Assembly: GCA_027007865.1 (NCBI GenBank) | Contig: JALTEE010000405.1 | Location: 1 to 6,073 of the forward strand | Length of the DNA: 6,073 nucleotides | Direction: 5' to 3' | Source of the DNA: a bacterium | Lineage (GTDB): Bacteria; UBP14; UBA6098; B30-G16 | Part shown: one piece after another, positions 3,884 to 6,073 of the stretch | How positions within the stretch are numbered: position 1 is the stretch's first letter | Layout of the letters: the number at the start of each line of letters is the position of its first letter | Position numbers and translations under genes: made by a program | Notes under the pieces: generated by a model | Seen by the model: the letters and a program-made list of their open reading frames with translations, nothing else | What the model was told of the DNA's origin: nothing | The model's database searches: none

Positions 3884-5284
3884 TTATGCCGTGATTGTCT
3901 CTTCTTTTTTCTCGCGGAATTTTGTCATATATTTTTCCAAAAATTCCTTGTGAATGCGCTTGAGTTCCATATTTGGAAATACGGAGAGCAGTTTCCACGA
4001 CAGGTCGAGGGTTTCATCGATGGAGCGGTCTGTTTGTTCGCCCTGCCCGATGTAGACTTCTTCGAATGTGTCGGCGAATTGGAAGTATAATTTATCCATT
4101 TCGGTGAGCGCCGCTTCGCCGAGAATAACCGCCAATTCCTGCGCGTGTTTCCCGTGAGCGTATGCGGCATATAACTGCCCGAAGAGGTCGTTATGGTCTT
4201 CGCGGGTTCTGCCGGGACCGACGCCTTTCTGACGCAGCCGCGAAAGCGATTGCTGAACATCGATTGGCGGCATTATGTTCTGATAGTGCATCTGGCGGGA
4301 CAAAACGATTTGCCCTTCGGTGATATATCCCGTCAAATCGGGAATCGGATGATTTTTATCGTCTTCGGGCATCGTGAGAATCGGGATTAGCGTAATCGAA
4401 CCGTTGCGTCCCTCGATTCTGCCTGCGCGCTCGTAAATCGTTGCGAGGTCGGTATATAGATATCCGGGATAGCCTCGTCTGCCGGGAATTTCTTTTCTCG
4501 CAGCGGATACTTCCCGCAGCGCTTCGCAGTAATTCGTCATATCGGTCAAAATCACGAGTATGTGCATATCTTTTTCAAAAGCGAGGTATTCTGCTGCGGT
4601 CAGTGTCATTCTCGGCGTGGAAATTCTTTCGATAGCAGGGTCGTCGGCGAGATTTAAAAAGAGCACGGCACGCTCGATTGCTCCTGTCCGTTTGAATTCA
4701 TCCTGAAAATACTGCGATTCCTCGAAAGTGATACCCATAGCGCCGAATACCACAGCGAACTGCTCTCCCGTGATAACTTTTGCTTGCCGTGCGATTTGCG
4801 CAGCGAGACGATTATGCGGAAGCCCCGAGCCGGAAAATATCGGCAGTTTTTGTCCGCGAACGAGTGTGTTCAAGCCGTCGATTGCGGAAATGCCCGTCTG
4901 GATAAATTCTCGCGGGAATTCTCGCGCATACGGATTTATTGGCAAGCCGTTTATATCGAGTCTTTTTTCGGGAAGAATTTCGGGACCGTCGTCGATTGGG
5001 TTGCCGATGCCGTCGAAAACTCTGCCGAGCATATCGAGTGAAACGCCGAGTTCGATTCCTTTGCCGAGAAAGCGCACTCGAGACTGTTCCACATCGACGC
5101 CAGCTGCGCCTTCGAATAATTGGATGAGCGCTCTGTCGCCATCGACTTCGAGGACCTTCCCCCGCCGATGCGAACCGTCCGGCAGTGTTATCTGGACAAG
5201 TTCCTCATAAGTTGCGCCTTCGACCTGTTCGACGAGAAGCAGCGGCCCTGCTACTTCGCGAATCGTTGTATATTCTTTGAACAT
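3884..5284 (-). CDS. atpB: V/A-type H+/Na+-transporting ATPase subunit B
   Basis: This 466-residue protein is the regulatory, non-catalytic B subunit of a V/A-type ATPase, which alternates with A in the A3B3 head to make or use ATP while ions cross the membrane. The N-terminal beta-barrel carries [15 protein letters not shown] (9-23). [16 protein letters not shown] (86-101) and [20 protein letters not shown] (114-133) follow. The degenerate P-loop region is FSGSGLPHN (150-158), as expected for B, which lacks a true Walker A. Further marks are [12 protein letters not shown] (178-189), [15 protein letters not shown] (223-237), [15 protein letters not shown] (246-260), [21 protein letters not shown] (268-288) and [12 protein letters not shown] (339-350). 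The length is typical and the frame intact. The start ATG (5284) has only a weak GGGAT before it. The gene follows rpmA by 19 nt. The usual partners (A, D, E, I, K) are not adjacent. Confidence 0.96.
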   Translation of the reverse strand: MFKEYTTIREVAGPLLLVEQVEGATYEELVQITLPDGSHRRGKVLEVDGDRALIQLFEGAAGVDVEQSRVRFLGKGIELGVSLDMLGRVFDGIGNPIDDGPEILPEKRLDINGLPINPYAREFPREFIQTGISAIDGLNTLVRGQKLPIFSGSGLPHNRLAAQIARQAKVITGEQFAVVFGAMGITFEESQYFQDEFKRTGAIERAVLFLNLADDPAIERISTPRMTLTAAEYLAFEKDMHILVILTDMTNYCEALREVSAARKEIPGRRGYPGYLYTDLATIYERAGRIEGRNGSITLIPILTMPEDDKNHPIPDLTGYITEGQIVLSRQMHYQNIMPPIDVQQSLSRLRQKGVGPGRTREDHNDLFGQLYAAYAHGKHAQELAVILGEAALTEMDKLYFQFADTFEEVYIGQGEQTDRSIDETLDLSWKLLSVFPNMELKRIHKEFLEKYMTKFREKKEETITA

Positions 5285-5303
5285 ATTCTATCCCGTTTAG
5301 AAT

Positions 5304-5579
5304 CTATTCTGATGGTGTTTGCGCTTCGGGTGGAACAATATATGCCACTTTTTTCCCAAAACGATTCTTGCCGTATTTCACAAAACCGTCGATAAGAGCG
5401 AACAAAGTATCATCCTTGCCTTTACCGACGCCATCTCCGGGATGAAATCTCGTTCCTCGCTGGCGCACGAGTATATTGCCGGCTTTGACAGATTGTCCGT
5501 CGTGTTTTTTGAGACCGAGCCGTCTGCCGATGCTATCCCGACCGTTGCGGGAACTGCCTGCGCCTTTCTTATGTGCCAT
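5304..5579 (-). CDS. rpmA: 50S ribosomal protein L27
   Basis: This complete 91-residue L27 sits at the peptidyl-transferase centre of the large subunit, where its N-terminus contacts the P-site tRNA. The conserved start [15 protein letters not shown] (2-16), the segment [20 protein letters not shown] (20-39), [20 protein letters not shown] (40-59) and FGKKVAYIV (74-82) are all present. There is no N-terminal extension of the Firmicutes kind that needs proteolytic removal. The start ATG at 5579 has GAGGAGG (minus strand, 5594-5588) 8 nt before it. A good promoter precedes it. rplU (L21), which normally lies just upstream of rpmA, is absent from the preceding 160 nt. The next gene in the same direction is atpB. 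Confidence 0.97.
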   Translation of the reverse strand: MAHKKGAGSSRNGRDSIGRRLGLKKHDGQSVKAGNILVRQRGTRFHPGDGVGKGKDDTLFALIDGFVKYGKNRFGKKVAYIVPPEAQTPSE

Positions 5580-5587
5580 ATCGAAAT

Positions 5588-5594
5588 CCTCCTC
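5588..5594 (-). promoter_or_regulatory. Shine-Dalgarno site of rpmA
   Basis: GAGGAGG on the minus strand, 8 nt before the ATG at 5579, is the strongest ribosome binding site in the window, as expected for a ribosomal protein gene. Confidence 0.8.
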
Positions 5595-5613
5595 TTTTCA
5601 ATTCTGAACTGAT

Positions 5614-5641
5614 ATTATATTGTAATTACAAAAGTTGGCAA
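5614..5641 (-). promoter_or_regulatory. Sigma70-type promoter of rpmA-atpB
   Basis: On the minus strand TTGCCA (5641-5636) and a perfect TATAAT (5619-5614) are 16 nt apart, the same spacing as in the ssrA promoter. The transcript would begin near 5607, giving a leader of about 28 nt before rpmA. This suggests rpmA starts its own transcript rather than being read through from rplU. Confidence 0.7.
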
Positions 5642-5739
5642 GAATTTTTTTCAAATATATATTATGATTGTGGAATATTTTGAGTATTATTTCTAATAAA
5701 TTGAATGTGGAATTTCTTATCGTGGATTGCTTTTTATAG

Positions 5740-6073
5740 ATTTTGAAACTCGAAACGGAGATATATGCAATTTTTGCATTTATTACGACAGCGAACGCAG
5801 GAATACTCGCAGCATCGAGGTATCCGATGGCGATGAGCCGCGATATGCTGTCGCCGAAAATTTTTGCAAAAGTGCATCACAAAAGAGGAACACCGCATAT
5901 ATCGATTCTCATCACAGGCGGATTGATGATTGGCGCACTGTTTCTACCGCATCGATAGATTCGATGAAATCGTCGAAAATGCTCCTGTTTTGGATGTCTG
6001 CAAAAAATACAACCGCTCTAAAAGATATATTGCTGCTTGGAAAAAGAAGAAGAGAAGTAAAATAAATTTAGAA
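5740..6073 (+). pseudogene. APC-family amino acid permease remnant
   Basis: From 5743 a frame encodes a clear internal piece of an amino acid/polyamine permease: IYAIFAFITTANAGILAASR, then YPMAMSRDMLSPKIFAKVHH, then KRGTPHISILITGGLMIGAL. It stops at TAG (5956-5958). This piece normally lies well inside a protein of more than 400 residues with about 12 membrane helices, so the N-terminal half is missing. An in-frame TAG at 5737-5739 closes it upstream, and the only start near its beginning is a TTG without a ribosome binding site. After the stop, a different frame (from about 5954 to the window end) reads DRFDEIVENAPVLDVCKKYN, which resembles the hydrophilic C-terminal tail of some such transporters. 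The remaining helices are absent, so a deletion or rearrangement joined two remote parts. Transport function is not expected. The C-terminal assignment is weaker than the first. Confidence 0.7.

Noticed and set aside
3681..3998. N-terminal extension of hicB to 177 residues
   Set aside because: The extension overlaps the end of atpB in another frame, has no family likeness, and lies upstream of a good ribosome binding site at 3688-3692.
4728..5210. A 160-codon plus-strand frame opposite atpB
   Set aside because: It is Ser/Pro-rich, typical of the antisense of a well-coded gene, and atpB is unmistakable.
5727..6065. A 112-codon plus-strand frame over the permease remnant
   Set aside because: It is in a different frame from the recognisable permease segments and resembles no family.

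Overview
The window is from a bacterial genome. It carries a complete tmRNA gene, ribosomal protein L27, the 16S rRNA methyltransferase RsmD and sigma70-type promoters. It looks like an uncultured, probably anaerobic lineage: there is a two-subunit Fe-S fumarase-type hydro-lyase, a V/A-type rather than F-type ATPase subunit, a HicBA toxin-antitoxin pair and a REP-associated tyrosine transposase. Nothing here fixes the phylum, and I do not assign one.

Left part, plus strand: the beta subunit of a class I fumarate hydratase-type enzyme (88-642) is followed by a well-formed promoter and the one-piece tmRNA gene ssrA (771-1122), whose tag reads ANYTYAMAA. From 1123 to 1424 there is no gene. This gap holds a nested inverted repeat that may end ssrA transcription, a 20-bp ATTCCC-N8-GGGAAT palindrome of the dRS3 type, and a TTGTGAA/TTCACAA inverted repeat just before rsmD (1425-1994).

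Middle part, minus strand: a RAYT-type transposase (2028-2582) meets rsmD tail to tail. It has two GTAGGGGC palindromes in inverted orientation inside its own reading frame and a third palindrome just upstream of its GTG start. To its right are two overlapping hypothetical frames (2677-3009 and 3000-3170). They read as one membrane protein if a -1 shift occurs at a run of seven T. They lie downstream of the toxin-antitoxin pair hicB-hicA (3680 down to 3274), whose genes overlap by 4 nt. This accessory block (about 2028-3700) sits between housekeeping genes and looks like acquired or mobile material.

Right part, minus strand: rpmA (L27) with a clear promoter and a strong ribosome binding site is followed after 19 nt by a complete V/A-type ATPase subunit B gene, then a terminator-like hairpin. 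Neither gene has its usual partner beside it: rplU is missing upstream of rpmA, and atpA and atpD are missing around atpB. The window ends in the plus-strand remains of an APC-family amino acid permease, where the conserved middle segment and a C-terminal-like segment lie in different frames.

The strongest candidates for something unusual are the REP-like pair inside the transposase frame, the T7 frameshift in the hypothetical membrane protein beside hicBA, the atypical tmRNA tag and the isolated rpmA-atpB arrangement. I saw no CRISPR array, rRNA, canonical tRNA or riboswitch.
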